Of a DNA stretch of 64,000 nt, positions 29,412 through 38,876 are shown piece by piece. The stretch's first letter is position 1, and each line of letters begins with the position of its first letter. Below the pieces are notes generated by a model, which saw only the letters and a list, made by a program, of their open reading frames with translations, was not told the DNA's origin and ran no database searches. A program made the position numbers and the translations under genes. Source of the DNA: Gemmatimonadota bacterium (GTDB taxonomy: Bacteria > Gemmatimonadota > Gemmatimonadetes > Gemmatimonadales > Gemmatimonadaceae); contig JADJAD010000008.1 in NCBI GenBank assembly GCA_016704465.1, positions 62,001-126,000 on the forward strand, in the 5' to 3' direction.

Positions 29412-31543
29412 TGCAGTTCTCCTTCCTCGCACCCATCTTCGCCGGCGTTCTGGCCGCCATCGGGGTGCCGCTGCTCGTGCACCTGGTGCACAAGGAGCGG
29501 AAGGAGTCGATCGCCTTTCCGTCGCTGATGTTCGTGCAGCGCTCCCCCTACCAGTACTCGAGTCGCCAGCGCATCCGCGACTGGCTGCTCTTCCTGGCGC
29601 GGTGCCTGATCATCGCCCTGCTCGCGGCCGCCTTCATGCGGCCGGTGCTGGCCCGCGCGCGCACGCCCGGGGCCGCGGAGACCGGCGGGACGGAGGTGGT
29701 CGTGCTGCTCGATCGCTCGCTGAGCATGCGCTACGGCGCGCGGTGGGCGACGGCCCAGGATGCGGTGCGGAAACGCATTGCGGCGTTGGGGCGCGACGAT
29801 CGATTGACGCTGGTCCCCTTCGACCTGCGGGCCGCTGCCCTCAACGAGCCGTCGGCCGACGCGGCCATGCTGCGGGCCGCGCTCGACGGGCTGAAACCGG
29901 TCGACGCCGGTACACGCCTCGCGCCCGCGGTGGCGGTCGCGCGACGTGCGCTCGGCATCTCGCGCCTCCCGCGCCGGGAAGTGATGGTGGTCAGCGACTT
30001 CCAGCGCAGCAGCTGGGACCTCTCCGATGGGGTGCAGATGCCGGCAGGGACCACGGTGGTGCCGGTTGATGTCTCGTCTGGCGAAGCGGTCGTCGACCGC
30101 TCCGTGCGCGCGGTGGAGATGCGACGCGATCTCGCGGCGCCGCTCGAGCGTGTCGTCGTCAGCGCCCGCATTATAAATGTAGGCGCCGCAGTGAAAGGGG
30201 CAGCCGTCCGACTCGAGGTGAACGGACGCACCGTGGACAGCCGCGCGGTCGACCTCCCAGCCGACGGGGGCGCGTCCGTGACCTTTGCCGGCGTGCCGGT
30301 TCCGCAGGGTGGCGTCCCCGCCCGCGTGGCGATGGATCCGGATGGACTGCCTGCCGACGATGTCTTTCACTTCATGCTGCGTCGCACGCCGTCGATCAGC
30401 GTACTGCTCGTCGATCATTCCGACGCCCCGGCCGATCGCGCCATTTTCGTGGCACGGGCCCTCGCGATCGGCGACCAGCCGGCCTTCGACGTGACCGCGG
30501 TACGGTCCGCGCGCGCCACACCAAGCGACCTGTCCGGGCGACGGCTCGTGGTGCTCAACGACGCGGCCGTTCCACCCGGCATCGGTGCCGCCCGGCTGCT
30601 GGCCTTTGTGCAGGGTGGCGGTGGCATCGTGACCGCGCTCGGCGAACGCAGCGGGGCTGCGGCCTGGACGTCGGCCGCCGCGCCGCTCGTCCCCGGCGCG
30701 GTCGGTGCACCAGTCGATCGGCTCGGCGACCGCGGGGCGGTGCTCGGTTTCCTCGATCGGTCGCATCCCGCGCTCTCCGTCTTCAGCGGCGCGCGAAGTG
30801 GCGACCTGTCCACCGCGCGCTTCTTCCGCTACCGCCCGCTCGAGGTCGCCGACGGCGTGCTGGCCCGCTTCGACGACGGCACCGTCGCGCTGGCCGAACA
30901 GCGCATGGGGCGCGGGCGGATCGTGACCTGGGGGAGCAGCTTCGACGGGTTGTGGAACGACCTCCCCCGCCAGGCGGTGTTCCTCCCGTTCCTGCATCAG
31001 TTGGCGCAGTACGCCTCGAGCTACCGTCCCGTCCGCAGCGCGTACGCGGTGGGCGAAGCGGTGGACCTCTCCGACGACGACGCGACAGCGCGCCCAACGG
31101 TCGGTAGCGCCAACGTGGACGGATCGCCGCCCGTCGAATCCACCACGGTCGAGGGACCGCGCTTCAGCGTGCGCGCGCCGGGCGGAGACCGCCTGGCGAT
31201 CGGTGGCGCGGATGCGCCGCGTGCGCTGGAACTTCACGAGGCAGGATGGTACGAGGTAAGGCGATCGGGCGCACCGAACGAACGCCCGCGTTTGGTGGCG
31301 GCGAATCCCGCGCCCGCCGAGCTCGATTTTGCAACGTTCGATCCGGCTCGCCTGACCAATGCCCTGAGTCCGGTGGGTGAGGCGGTTACGAGCGACAGCG
31401 CGGCAGATCCTGCCGTACGCTTGGTGGAGCAGGAGCGCGCGCAGTCGATGTGGTGGTACCTTCTCGTTGTCGCCGCGCTGGTCCTGCTGGCAGAGAGTCT
31501 GCTCGCGAGCCGGGTGTCGCAGCGTCGGTTACAGCCCAGGTAG
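29411..31543 (+). CDS. BatA-domain VWA membrane protein
   Basis: A 710-residue membrane protein. It opens with the BatA N-terminal double helix (FLAPIFAGVLAAIGVPLLVHLVHKERKE and DWLLFLARCLIIALLAAAFM), then a VWA domain with MIDAS DRSLS, a long beta region with a GATase-like segment (LLAFVQGGGGIVTALGERS), and a C-terminal helix MWWYLLVVAALVLLAESLL. The topology puts the bulk outside the cytoplasm. ATG 29411 overlaps the DUF58 stop (TGATG); GTG 29408 is an alternative. It is the usual third member of MoxR-DUF58-BatA clusters. Confidence 0.88.
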   Translation: MQFSFLAPIFAGVLAAIGVPLLVHLVHKERKESIAFPSLMFVQRSPYQYSSRQRIRDWLLFLARCLIIALLAAAFMRPVLARARTPGAAETGGTEVVVLLDRSLSMRYGARWATAQDAVRKRIAALGRDDRLTLVPFDLRAAALNEPSADAAMLRAALDGLKPVDAGTRLAPAVAVARRALGISRLPRREVMVVSDFQRSSWDLSDGVQMPAGTTVVPVDVSSGEAVVDRSVRAVEMRRDLAAPLERVVVSARIINVGAAVKGAAVRLEVNGRTVDSRAVDLPADGGASVTFAGVPVPQGGVPARVAMDPDGLPADDVFHFMLRRTPSISVLLVDHSDAPADRAIFVARALAIGDQPAFDVTAVRSARATPSDLSGRRLVVLNDAAVPPGIGAARLLAFVQGGGGIVTALGERSGAAAWTSAAAPLVPGAVGAPVDRLGDRGAVLGFLDRSHPALSVFSGARSGDLSTARFFRYRPLEVADGVLARFDDGTVALAEQRMGRGRIVTWGSSFDGLWNDLPRQAVFLPFLHQLAQYASSYRPVRSAYAVGEAVDLSDDDATARPTVGSANVDGSPPVESTTVEGPRFSVRAPGGDRLAIGGADAPRALELHEAGWYEVRRSGAPNERPRLVAANPAPAELDFATFDPARLTNALSPVGEAVTSDSAADPAVRLVEQERAQSMWWYLLVVAALVLLAESLLASRVSQRRLQPR

Positions 31544-31554
31544 GAGACGAGTCC

Positions 31555-34500
31555 ATGGCCACGTACGCCAATCCCTCCAGGACCTCCGTGCCGCCGTTTG
31601 CGGCGGCGCTCACCGGCATCAGGCGGCGCTGGCGCTGGAGGCACGCCGCCGTGGGGTTGGCGCTGACGCTGCTCGTCGTCCTCGTGGCATTCTGGGGGGC
31701 CGCGGTCGCGCTGCAGGCGGCGCGATTCTCGCCCGCGAGTGTCTCGGTGGCGCGCTGGCTGCTCGCGCTGGTGGCGTTAGGCGTCGGCGGACGGTGGCTG
31801 GTCTATCCGCTGGTGCGCCGTGTCCCCGATCGGCGGCTGGCGCTGTACGTGGAGGAGCGAGTTCCGGAACTCGACGGCGCCGTCCTGAGCGCCGTCGAGG
31901 TGGCGGAGACGCAGGCACCCGACGAGGCGCGCTCGGCGCTGCTCACGCGGGGACTGTTCGACGATGCCGCGCGGCGCCTGACGCGCCTGCCATCGGTCGT
32001 ACGCCTGGAACACACGACGACCTGGCGCGCCCTCGCCGTCTCGGCGCTCGTCGTCGCCTCGGGCGCCGGCGTCATCGCGTTAGGGCCGTCGTGGGTCGGG
32101 CAGGCGGCGCGGTTGCTCCTGACGCCGTGGCACGACGTCGCGGCCGCCCCGGTCTACGCCATCGATGTGAAGCCAGGCAACGCCACCGTCGCGCGTGGCA
32201 GCGATTTCGAGGTGAGCGCCAGGCTGCTTGGTTTCCACAGCGACGTGGTCGACCTGTCGATTCGTCGGGGCGTCGACGGGGAATGGGAGCGCGTGCCGAT
32301 GGGGCCTGGTGCCGATTCGGCGCGATTCTCGGCGCGACTCTTCGACCTGAACGCCGACGCCGAGTACTACGTCGAATCCAACGGCGTGCGGTCCGCGCCG
32401 TATCGGCTCACCGTGAAGGACCTGCCCGCCGTTCGCCGCATGGACCTGGAGCTGCACTATCCGGCCTACACCGGGATGGCCGACGAGCAGTTCGAGGATG
32501 TCGGTGACATCGCGGCGGTGAAGGGCTCGCGCGCCGAAGTGCGCGTGCGTGCCACGCGCGCGGTGCGCGGCGGTCGCATCGTGCTCGATGGCGACTCCAC
32601 TGTGGCCCTCACGCTGGTGGATGATTCCACGCTCGCCGCGACCCTCTCCGTGCGACGCGACGGCTTCTATCGCGTCGAGCTGGAATCGCCCGATGGAACA
32701 CGCGTCGCCGGCAACGTGGACTACGTGATCGACGCAATCGATGACCAGGGGCCGCAGGTGGTACTGCGCAAGCCGGGACGGGACATCCGGCCGTCGAGCA
32801 TCGAGGAGGTCTTCATCGAGGCCGAGGCCAGCGACGACTTCGGGCTCGGTCGGATGGAACTGGTCTACCAGCTGAACGGTGGCGAGTCGAAGACCATTTC
32901 GCTCTCGGACGGTCGCGGCGCTCGGCCGCGTGAACTCACTGCTGGACACACCGTCTTTCTCGAGGAGATGGGGCTGCAGCCGGGCGACGTGATCTCCTAC
33001 TACGTCAAGGTATGGGACAACGATGCCGTGTCCGGGGCCAAGAGCGCCTCGACCGACATCTACTTCCTCACCATTCGACGCTTCGATCGCGAGTACAAGC
33101 AGAACCAGGCGGGCGGTGGCGGTGGTGGTGGGCAGGGCGGCGAAGATCCGGGGACGCTGGTGGCGCGGCAGCGAGAGATCGTGGCCGCGACGTTCAAGGC
33201 GAACCGCGACCGGCCGGAGCGCGAAACCGCGGCGTTCCGGAACGACGTCACCACGATCCACCTGTCGCAGGGGCAGCTGCTGGCGCAGGTGCAAGAGACG
33301 ATGAGCCGCATGCAGCGGCCGGCGGTGCAGGCGACTGACACAACTTTCAAGGTGATGGCCGAGCTCATGCCGAAGGTCATCACGGAGATGCGCGCGGCCG
33401 AGGAACTGCTCGGCACCCGCAAGCTGGCCGATGCGCTCGGGCCGGAGCAGCGCGCATTGCAGCTCCTGGAGCGGGTCGATGCACTCTTCAAGGAAGTGCA
33501 GATCAGCATGCAGAGCGGCGGCGGTGGGGGCGGTGGCGGCGGGAACTCGAGTGCCGAGGACCTGGCCGACCTCTTCGAGCTCGAAACCGACAAGCTGCGC
33601 AATCAGTACGAGCAGGTGCAGAACGGGGCGCAAGAGCAGGCCAATCGCGAGGTGGATGAGACGCTCGAGCGCCTGAAGCAGCTGGCGGCACGTCAGCAGC
33701 AGGAGAACGAGCGCGCGCGCCAGCGTGGCCAACCCGGAAGTGCCGGTGGAAGCGGTGGCGGTGGGCAGCGGCAGATGGCCGAGGAGGCCGAGCAACTCGC
33801 TCGACGGCTGGAACGCCTGGCACGAGAGCAGGAGTCGCCCGAGATGCAGCAGACCGCCCAGGCCCTGCAGGACGCGGCCAACGAAATGCGTCGCTCCGCC
33901 GCCGCGGGCGCGGCCCAAGGGACCGGAAGCGGCAAGGCGGCGCAGGATCGGCTCGAATCCGCACGCCGACTCCTCGAGGAGTCACGCGGCAAGCAGACCA
34001 CGCGGGGCGTGGAGGGCGCCGCCGAACGCGCGCAGCAGCTCGCCCGCGAGCAGCAGGAGGTACAGCAGGAGGTCAGCCGGTTGGGGCAGGGGGGCGACCG
34101 CGCCGAGCGGCAGCAGCGGCTCGAGGCAAAGAAGGACGCCATGGCTCGTGGCGTCGAGGACCTCGAACAGCAGCTCGATCAGCTCTCGCGCGACGCCCTG
34201 CGCGATCGTGCCGAGACGGCGCGCAAGCTGAAGGAGGCCGCGAACGGCATTCGCGAGGGGAGACTCGACGACAAGATCCGCTTCTCCAAGGGGGTCATGC
34301 GCGGCGGATCGCCGGAGTACGCCAACGACTTCGAGGCGCAGATCACCGACGATCTGGAGAAGCTGCGCGACCGCATCGCGGGCGCCGCGTCGACCGCCGT
34401 GAGCGACAGCGCGCAGCGGAGCGCGCGCGCGTTGGCGCAGGCACGGGACATCGTGCGCTCGCTCGCGTCCATCGAGGATCGCCTGCGTGAACGGTCCGAG

Positions 34501-35286
34501 GGCGGCGGTGCCGCGCAGCCCGGACAACGTCCGCTGGACGGCCAGCAGGGCCAGCAGGGCCAGCAGGGCCAGCAGGGCCAGCAGGGCCAGCAGGGCCAGC
34601 AGGGCCAGCAGGGCCAGCAGGGTCAGCAGGGTCAGCAGGGCCAGCAGGGCCAGCAGGGCCAGCAGGGCCAGCAGGGCCAGCAGGGCCAGCAGGGCCAGCA
34701 GGGCCAGCAGGGCCAGCAAGGCCAGCAAGGCCAGCAAGGCCAGCAAGGCCAGCAAGGCCAGCAAGGCCAGCAAGGCCAGCAAGGCCAGCAAGGCCAGCAA
34801 GGCCAGCAAGGCCAGCAAGGCCAGGGTGGGCAGGGCCAGTCGGGCCAGGGCTCCGGCGGGATGCAGCCTGGCGGTCAGCCTAACGGTGGTCGGATGGGCG
34901 GGAGCGGACAGGGTGCGCCGGGCGGCGGACTCACGGCCGAAGATCGACGTCAGTTCTCGCGTGAGCTTCGCGGACAGCGCGAAGCGGCCGACGGGCTGCG
35001 TCGCGACCTCGCCCAGGACGGGCGCGCGACCGCCGACCTCGAGCGATTGATCGCGCGTTTACGCGAGCTCGAGTCGGGGCGGGCCTTCAACGATCCCGAG
35101 GAACTGGCCCGCCTTCGGGTGGCCGTGCTCGAGGGGTTCAAGGAGTTCGAGTTCGGGCTCCGCCGACAGTTGGGCGATCGCGAGCGCGATGGCCCGGTCC
35201 TCGGCGGGGGGAACGATGTGCCGCCCGGCTATCGTGATCTCGTCAGCGAGTATTTCCGTTCGCTCTCGCGCAAGGTCAAGCCGTGA
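31555..35286 (+). CDS. Giant DUF4175-like coiled-coil membrane protein with (GQQ)31 tract
   Basis: A 1243-residue protein, last in the operon. Residues 20-70 hold two membrane helices, a third lies at about 160-180 (ALAVSALVVASGAGVIALG), then a periplasmic beta-rich region (VYAIDVKPGNATVARGSDFEV, DQGPQVVLRKPGRDIRPSSIEE). From about residue 520 it is Gln/Arg/Glu-rich coiled coil with glycine breaks, then 31 Gly-Gln-Gln repeats (residues 996-1088) and a charged helical end. The architecture fits DUF4175-type proteins known beside BatA genes. GGAG precedes the ATG. The long extended tract could span the periplasm or act as a flexible tether; function unproven. Confidence 0.8.
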   Translation: MATYANPSRTSVPPFAAALTGIRRRWRWRHAAVGLALTLLVVLVAFWGAAVALQAARFSPASVSVARWLLALVALGVGGRWLVYPLVRRVPDRRLALYVEERVPELDGAVLSAVEVAETQAPDEARSALLTRGLFDDAARRLTRLPSVVRLEHTTTWRALAVSALVVASGAGVIALGPSWVGQAARLLLTPWHDVAAAPVYAIDVKPGNATVARGSDFEVSARLLGFHSDVVDLSIRRGVDGEWERVPMGPGADSARFSARLFDLNADAEYYVESNGVRSAPYRLTVKDLPAVRRMDLELHYPAYTGMADEQFEDVGDIAAVKGSRAEVRVRATRAVRGGRIVLDGDSTVALTLVDDSTLAATLSVRRDGFYRVELESPDGTRVAGNVDYVIDAIDDQGPQVVLRKPGRDIRPSSIEEVFIEAEASDDFGLGRMELVYQLNGGESKTISLSDGRGARPRELTAGHTVFLEEMGLQPGDVISYYVKVWDNDAVSGAKSASTDIYFLTIRRFDREYKQNQAGGGGGGGQGGEDPGTLVARQREIVAATFKANRDRPERETAAFRNDVTTIHLSQGQLLAQVQETMSRMQRPAVQATDTTFKVMAELMPKVITEMRAAEELLGTRKLADALGPEQRALQLLERVDALFKEVQISMQSGGGGGGGGGNSSAEDLADLFELETDKLRNQYEQVQNGAQEQANREVDETLERLKQLAARQQQENERARQRGQPGSAGGSGGGGQRQMAEEAEQLARRLERLAREQESPEMQQTAQALQDAANEMRRSAAAGAAQGTGSGKAAQDRLESARRLLEESRGKQTTRGVEGAAERAQQLAREQQEVQQEVSRLGQGGDRAERQQRLEAKKDAMARGVEDLEQQLDQLSRDALRDRAETARKLKEAANGIREGRLDDKIRFSKGVMRGGSPEYANDFEAQITDDLEKLRDRIAGAASTAVSDSAQRSARALAQARDIVRSLASIEDRLRERSEGGGAAQPGQRPLDGQQGQQGQQGQQGQQGQQGQQGQQGQQGQQGQQGQQGQQGQQGQQGQQGQQGQQGQQGQQGQQGQQGQQGQQGQQGQQGQQGQQGQQGQQGQQGQGGQGQSGQGSGGMQPGGQPNGGRMGGSGQGAPGGGLTAEDRRQFSRELRGQREAADGLRRDLAQDGRATADLERLIARLRELESGRAFNDPEELARLRVAVLEGFKEFEFGLRRQLGDRERDGPVLGGGNDVPPGYRDLVSEYFRSLSRKVKP
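34540..34818 (+). repeat. 9-bp coding microsatellite, 31 units (Gly-Gln-Gln)
   Basis: 279 bases of perfect in-frame 9-bp units. Units 1-19 (34540-34710) end in CAG, with two units carrying GGT for GGC; units 20-31 (34711-34818) all end in CAA. The sharp switch shows two separate expansion events. Copy number is expected to vary between strains. Confidence 0.97.
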
Positions 35287-35350
35287 CCACAATATTGCGC
35301 CTGTCGGCTGACCGGCGTCCCGTGCGTTCAACTCCCGATTCCCCGTGTCC

Positions 35351-35887
35351 ATGTCACAACACGTGCACCTGATCCGCACGACGCGTCCCGATGCGTCCGA
35401 ATACGCTCCGTTCTACGGTACGTATGTCGGACACGTGCCCGGAGGCGACATCGTCGAGACGCTGTCGATCCAGCACGAGGGAACGCTGGCACTGCTGCGT
35501 TCCATCTCCGACGATGCGGCCGGCTCGCGGTATGCCCCGGGCAAGTGGAGCGTGCGCGAGGTGGTTGGGCACATGGCGGACACCGAGCGGATCTTCGCAT
35601 ACCGCGCCCTGCGGTTCGCGCGCGCCGACGAGACGCCGCTGGCCGCCTTCGACGAGAACAGCTACGTGACCAACGCGAGCTTCGATGACCGTCCGCTCTC
35701 GTCGCTCACCGACGAGTTCGAGGCCGTGCGGCGCGCCACGGTGCTGCTGTTCGCCGGCATGAACGCCACCGAGTGGATGCGACGCGGGATCGCCAGCAAG
35801 AATTCGATGAGTGTGCGCGCCCTGGCCTGGGTGTCGGCCGGACACGAATTGCACCACGTGGGGATCCTCAGGACTCGCTACCTCTAA
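35351..35887 (+). CDS. DinB family protein
   Basis: A 178-residue four-helix-bundle protein of the DinB/YfiT superfamily. Seen: GKWSVREVVGHMADTERIFAYRALRFARADETPLAAFDENSYV and the final AGHELHHVGILRTRYL, providing the His triad (GHM, HELHH) for metal. Members act as thiol-dependent S-transferases or similar metal enzymes; the role here is unknown. ATG 35351 is chosen; a GTG six bases upstream is possible. It starts 64 bases after the large operon and may be independent. Confidence 0.88.
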   Translation: MSQHVHLIRTTRPDASEYAPFYGTYVGHVPGGDIVETLSIQHEGTLALLRSISDDAAGSRYAPGKWSVREVVGHMADTERIFAYRALRFARADETPLAAFDENSYVTNASFDDRPLSSLTDEFEAVRRATVLLFAGMNATEWMRRGIASKNSMSVRALAWVSAGHELHHVGILRTRYL

Positions 35888-35991
35888 GCGGCGAGGGGCC
35901 GGGTCGGCGCTCACGCCCGCGCCTGGCCGGGGACTAGGTTGCATCAAGGCGACGGCCACGGCCGTCGCCCTCAACCCGTCTCCCCTTCGTC

Positions 35992-36729
35992 ATGCCTGTC
36001 GAATTGCCCAATCTGCGCGTGTGGTGCCGCTGCCTCACGCTCCTCCTGTTTCCCGCGTCCCTCGTCGCCCAGGACCCCCCGAAACCGCGCGAGTTTTCTG
36101 CCGACGTGGGATACGTCAGCACGAGCGGCAATACGGACCTCAGCACGCTTAACCTTGGCGAACGGCTGATCCTTCGGGCGGGCGCGTGGGAGCACAAGCA
36201 GCAGTTCGGCTCCGTCTACGCGAGCCAGGATGGTGAGCAGACGTCCAACCTCCTGTTCACCAACTGGCGCAGCGATTGGAGCTTCCGGCCGTCGCTGGCG
36301 CTCTTCGGCTACATCGGCTTCGACCGCAACGAGTTCGCCGGCATCTCGCGGCGATTCGAGCAGGCGCTCGGACTGGCCGCCAAGCTCCCCACCGTTCGCG
36401 CGGACCGGTGGACGCTGGAGGCCGGCCTCGCGCTCAACCAGCAGCGCGGGACCGACGGGACGACGCTGAACTTCGCGTCGGTGCGCAGCGCCACGACCTA
36501 CAAGCACATGTTCTCGAAGTCGGCGTACTTCCAGCAGGGGGTGGAGTTCCTGCCGAGCCTGAAGGTCTCCGAAGACTACCGCGTCAATACCGAGAGCGCG
36601 CTCGTCGCCCCGATCTCGTCGCACATCGCCATGAAGGTCGCCTACGTCGTGCGATTCGATAACCTTCCCGAGGTCGGCCGGGCGAAGAACGATCGCATCA
36701 TCACCTCGGGACTGCAGTTCAACTGGTAA
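35992..36729 (+). CDS. DUF481 outer-membrane protein
   Basis: A 245-residue protein with a signal peptide (LTLLLFPASLVAQ) and the DUF481 beta-barrel pattern: REFSADVGYVSTSGNTDLSTLNLGERLILRAG, WSFRPSLALFGYIGFDRNEFAGISRRFEQALGL and a last strand ending in an aromatic Trp (GLQFNW), as outer-membrane barrels do. DUF481 proteins are salt-induced or uncharacterised porin-like barrels. It converges with the terC-like gene, 22 bases apart. Confidence 0.88.
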   Translation: MPVELPNLRVWCRCLTLLLFPASLVAQDPPKPREFSADVGYVSTSGNTDLSTLNLGERLILRAGAWEHKQQFGSVYASQDGEQTSNLLFTNWRSDWSFRPSLALFGYIGFDRNEFAGISRRFEQALGLAAKLPTVRADRWTLEAGLALNQQRGTDGTTLNFASVRSATTYKHMFSKSAYFQQGVEFLPSLKVSEDYRVNTESALVAPISSHIAMKVAYVVRFDNLPEVGRAKNDRIITSGLQFNW

Positions 36730-36751
36730 CCACCCGCCGGATCGTCGCCGC

Positions 36752-37630
36752 CTAACGATTCCGGCGGCGGCGCCGTCGCCCGCCACCCGCCGCTCCGCCC
36801 GGCACAGCTCCGCCACCCGACGAGGCGACAGCGGCCGACGCGCCCCCGGCCCCCACCATGCCCGCGTCGGCGACCCGCGGCACGTTGCGCAGCTTGACCG
36901 GCGACTGGTCCGGCGCAGCGTCCCTGCGCGCGGCCCGCATGCGCAGGTTGATCATCTCCACCGCGAACGAGAACGCCATCGCGAAGTACGTGTAGCCCTT
37001 CGGGATGTGGTGCCCGAGTCCCTCGGCGACCAGGTTGCTGCCGATCAGCACCAGGAAGGCGAGCGCGAGCACCTTGATCGTCGGGTGCTGGTCGACGAAG
37101 TCGGAGATCGGTGTCGCCGCGAGCAGCATGACCCCCAGCGCGACGACGTTCGCGGCGATCATGATCTCCACCTGGGTCACCATCCCGACGGCGGTGATCA
37201 CGGAGTCGAGCGAGAAGACGATGTCCACCAGCATGATCTGGATGACGACAGCGCTCATCGTCGCACGCACGGCCTGTCCCTGCGCGGCGTGCTCGTCTCC
37301 CTCCAGCTTCTCGTGGATCTCGTAGGTTGCCTTCCCGATCAGGAAGAGCCCGCCGATCAGCAGGATGAGGGCGCGTCCGCTGAAGCCGACGCCGGCGACC
37401 GTGAACAGCGGCGTGGTCAGCCGCACGATCCAGGCGATCGAGAGCAGCAGGAGGATCCGCGTGACGAACGCCCCCATCAACCCGATCCGTCGCGCCCGAG
37501 GTTGCTGGGCGCGCGGCAGCGCCGATGACAGGATCGAGATGAAGATGATATTGTCGATGCCGAGAACGATCTCCAGCACCGTCAGGGTCAACAGGCCGAT
37601 CCACACTTGGGGGTCGGCGATCCATTCCAT
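36752..37630 (-). CDS. TerC family integral membrane protein
   Basis: A 292-residue protein with about seven membrane helices. The TerC signatures EIVLGIDNIIFISIL and DIVFSLDSVITAVGM carry the buried Asp/Asn residues thought to bind metal. TerC relatives export manganese or other divalent metals, often supplying exported enzymes. The C-terminal 60 residues are a Gly/Ala then Arg-rich tail. ATG 37630 directly precedes the first helix. The stop TAG lies inside a copy of the octamer CGTTAGGC. Confidence 0.9.
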   Translation of the reverse strand: MEWIADPQVWIGLLTLTVLEIVLGIDNIIFISILSSALPRAQQPRARRIGLMGAFVTRILLLLSIAWIVRLTTPLFTVAGVGFSGRALILLIGGLFLIGKATYEIHEKLEGDEHAAQGQAVRATMSAVVIQIMLVDIVFSLDSVITAVGMVTQVEIMIAANVVALGVMLLAATPISDFVDQHPTIKVLALAFLVLIGSNLVAEGLGHHIPKGYTYFAMAFSFAVEMINLRMRAARRDAAPDQSPVKLRNVPRVADAGMVGAGGASAAVASSGGGAVPGGAAGGGRRRRRRNR

Positions 37631-37800
37631 CACGGGTCCCTCGGGACAGGGGGGCGGTTGTTCAGGAGCGAACACCACCCCGGCTGGGTGGCGACGTCGG
37701 GAAAACTAGTCGTGGACGGGCCGTCGCCGAATAGCTCTCAGGGACAGCTTGCGTGGCACCCCATGTCCGCGCGCTGCCCGTCACCCGGTCGCACGACCGC

Positions 37801-38739
37801 TCATGGCGTCAGGTCGGGCTGGTACGTCTCGACGAACTCGAGGAATCGCGACACCTCGAGGATGTTGCGCCCGACGAAGCGCACCGTGTGCGCGTCGACA
37901 CGCGTCACGATCGGGAGGTAGGCGAGCATTTCGGCCGTGCGGTAGTGCTTGAACGAGATGTCGGCTCGGACCTGCGCTCCCACGACGAACGGGACCACGC
38001 TGCCGCGTTTCTCGACGCCGGACTTGACGCGCGTGCGAATCAGCGCCTGCCCGGCCTTCGGCGTCATGGTCGCCGCCGAATGGAAGGAGATGGCCCGCTT
38101 GACCACCGCTCCCTCCATGCCTGGTGCGAAGCCCTGGACCTCGGCGACGGCGGCGTCGTCGCCGGACACCATGACCACCGGGACGCCGAAGTAGCCGGCG
38201 ATGGCGGCGTTCATCCCGCCCTCCGGGACCTGGCGGCCATTGATCGCCACGCCCGTCAGTGTCGCGCTCGACATGGTGTGGGCCCGCACTCCGCGCACGT
38301 TGGCGGTGGAGGAGTGGTAGCCGATGAACACCGCGGCGGCGAAGGACGAGTCGATCCCCTCCATCATCATGAGCGGACGCGGCCACGAGCGCACGATGGT
38401 CACGTCGTCGGGAAACTGGTCGATCAGCAGGTTCTGGCCGTTGCCGTGGGAATCGCTGACGACGATCTCGGTCGCACCGGCGTCGCGCGCCCCCTGGATC
38501 GCGGCGAGTGCCTCTCCCGTCATCCACTCGCGGGCGCGCTGGTACTCGAATCCGGTCGGGCCTAACTGTTCACTGCTCACCACCCCCGTGATCCCTTCCA
38601 TGTCCACGGAGATGTAGACCTTGAGCGGGCGCTGGGCGCCAGCGGTTGCGGGCGCGGCGAGTGCCGAGGCTGCGGCGAGCGCAGCCAGCGACAGGATGCG
38701 GATGGCGGTGCGATGGGGAACGGGCGAACGAAGTCTCAT
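37801..38739 (-). CDS. M55 family D-aminopeptidase-like protein, exported
   Basis: A 312-residue zinc peptidase of the DppA/M55 family with a signal peptide (ILSLAALAAASALAAPATAGA). Zinc-ligand regions: YISVDMEGITGV (Asp and Glu), SDSHGNGQN, FIGYHSS and RGVRAHTMS, in the order known for DppA. The family cleaves D-amino-acid dipeptides as part of cell-wall peptide recycling. Export is unusual compared with cytoplasmic B. subtilis DppA and suggests periplasmic wall-peptide processing. Divergent from the YfiT-like gene. Confidence 0.9.
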   Translation of the reverse strand: MRLRSPVPHRTAIRILSLAALAAASALAAPATAGAQRPLKVYISVDMEGITGVVSSEQLGPTGFEYQRAREWMTGEALAAIQGARDAGATEIVVSDSHGNGQNLLIDQFPDDVTIVRSWPRPLMMMEGIDSSFAAAVFIGYHSSTANVRGVRAHTMSSATLTGVAINGRQVPEGGMNAAIAGYFGVPVVMVSGDDAAVAEVQGFAPGMEGAVVKRAISFHSAATMTPKAGQALIRTRVKSGVEKRGSVVPFVVGAQVRADISFKHYRTAEMLAYLPIVTRVDAHTVRFVGRNILEVSRFLEFVETYQPDLTP

Positions 38740-38876
38740 GACGGGCTCGGAGTGTGAGGACGACCAACGCTGCACGCCGGATCGCCGGGGCACAACAGGC
38801 GGTCGACCGGCGCGTGGGGACGGGGTTAGCTTGTCCGCACCTGCCGAAGCCCGGATCCACCCGTCGTCACCCGCCC

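Noticed and set aside
33982..34818. Minus-strand frame coding a long Leu-Ala-Leu repeat, seemingly a membrane protein
   Set aside because: It is the exact antisense of the GQQ tract and adjacent coiled coil; it has no start signal and no independent homology.
34487..35050. Plus-strand frame with Ala-Ser-Arg / Lys-Ala-Ser repeats
   Set aside because: Same microsatellite read in another frame.
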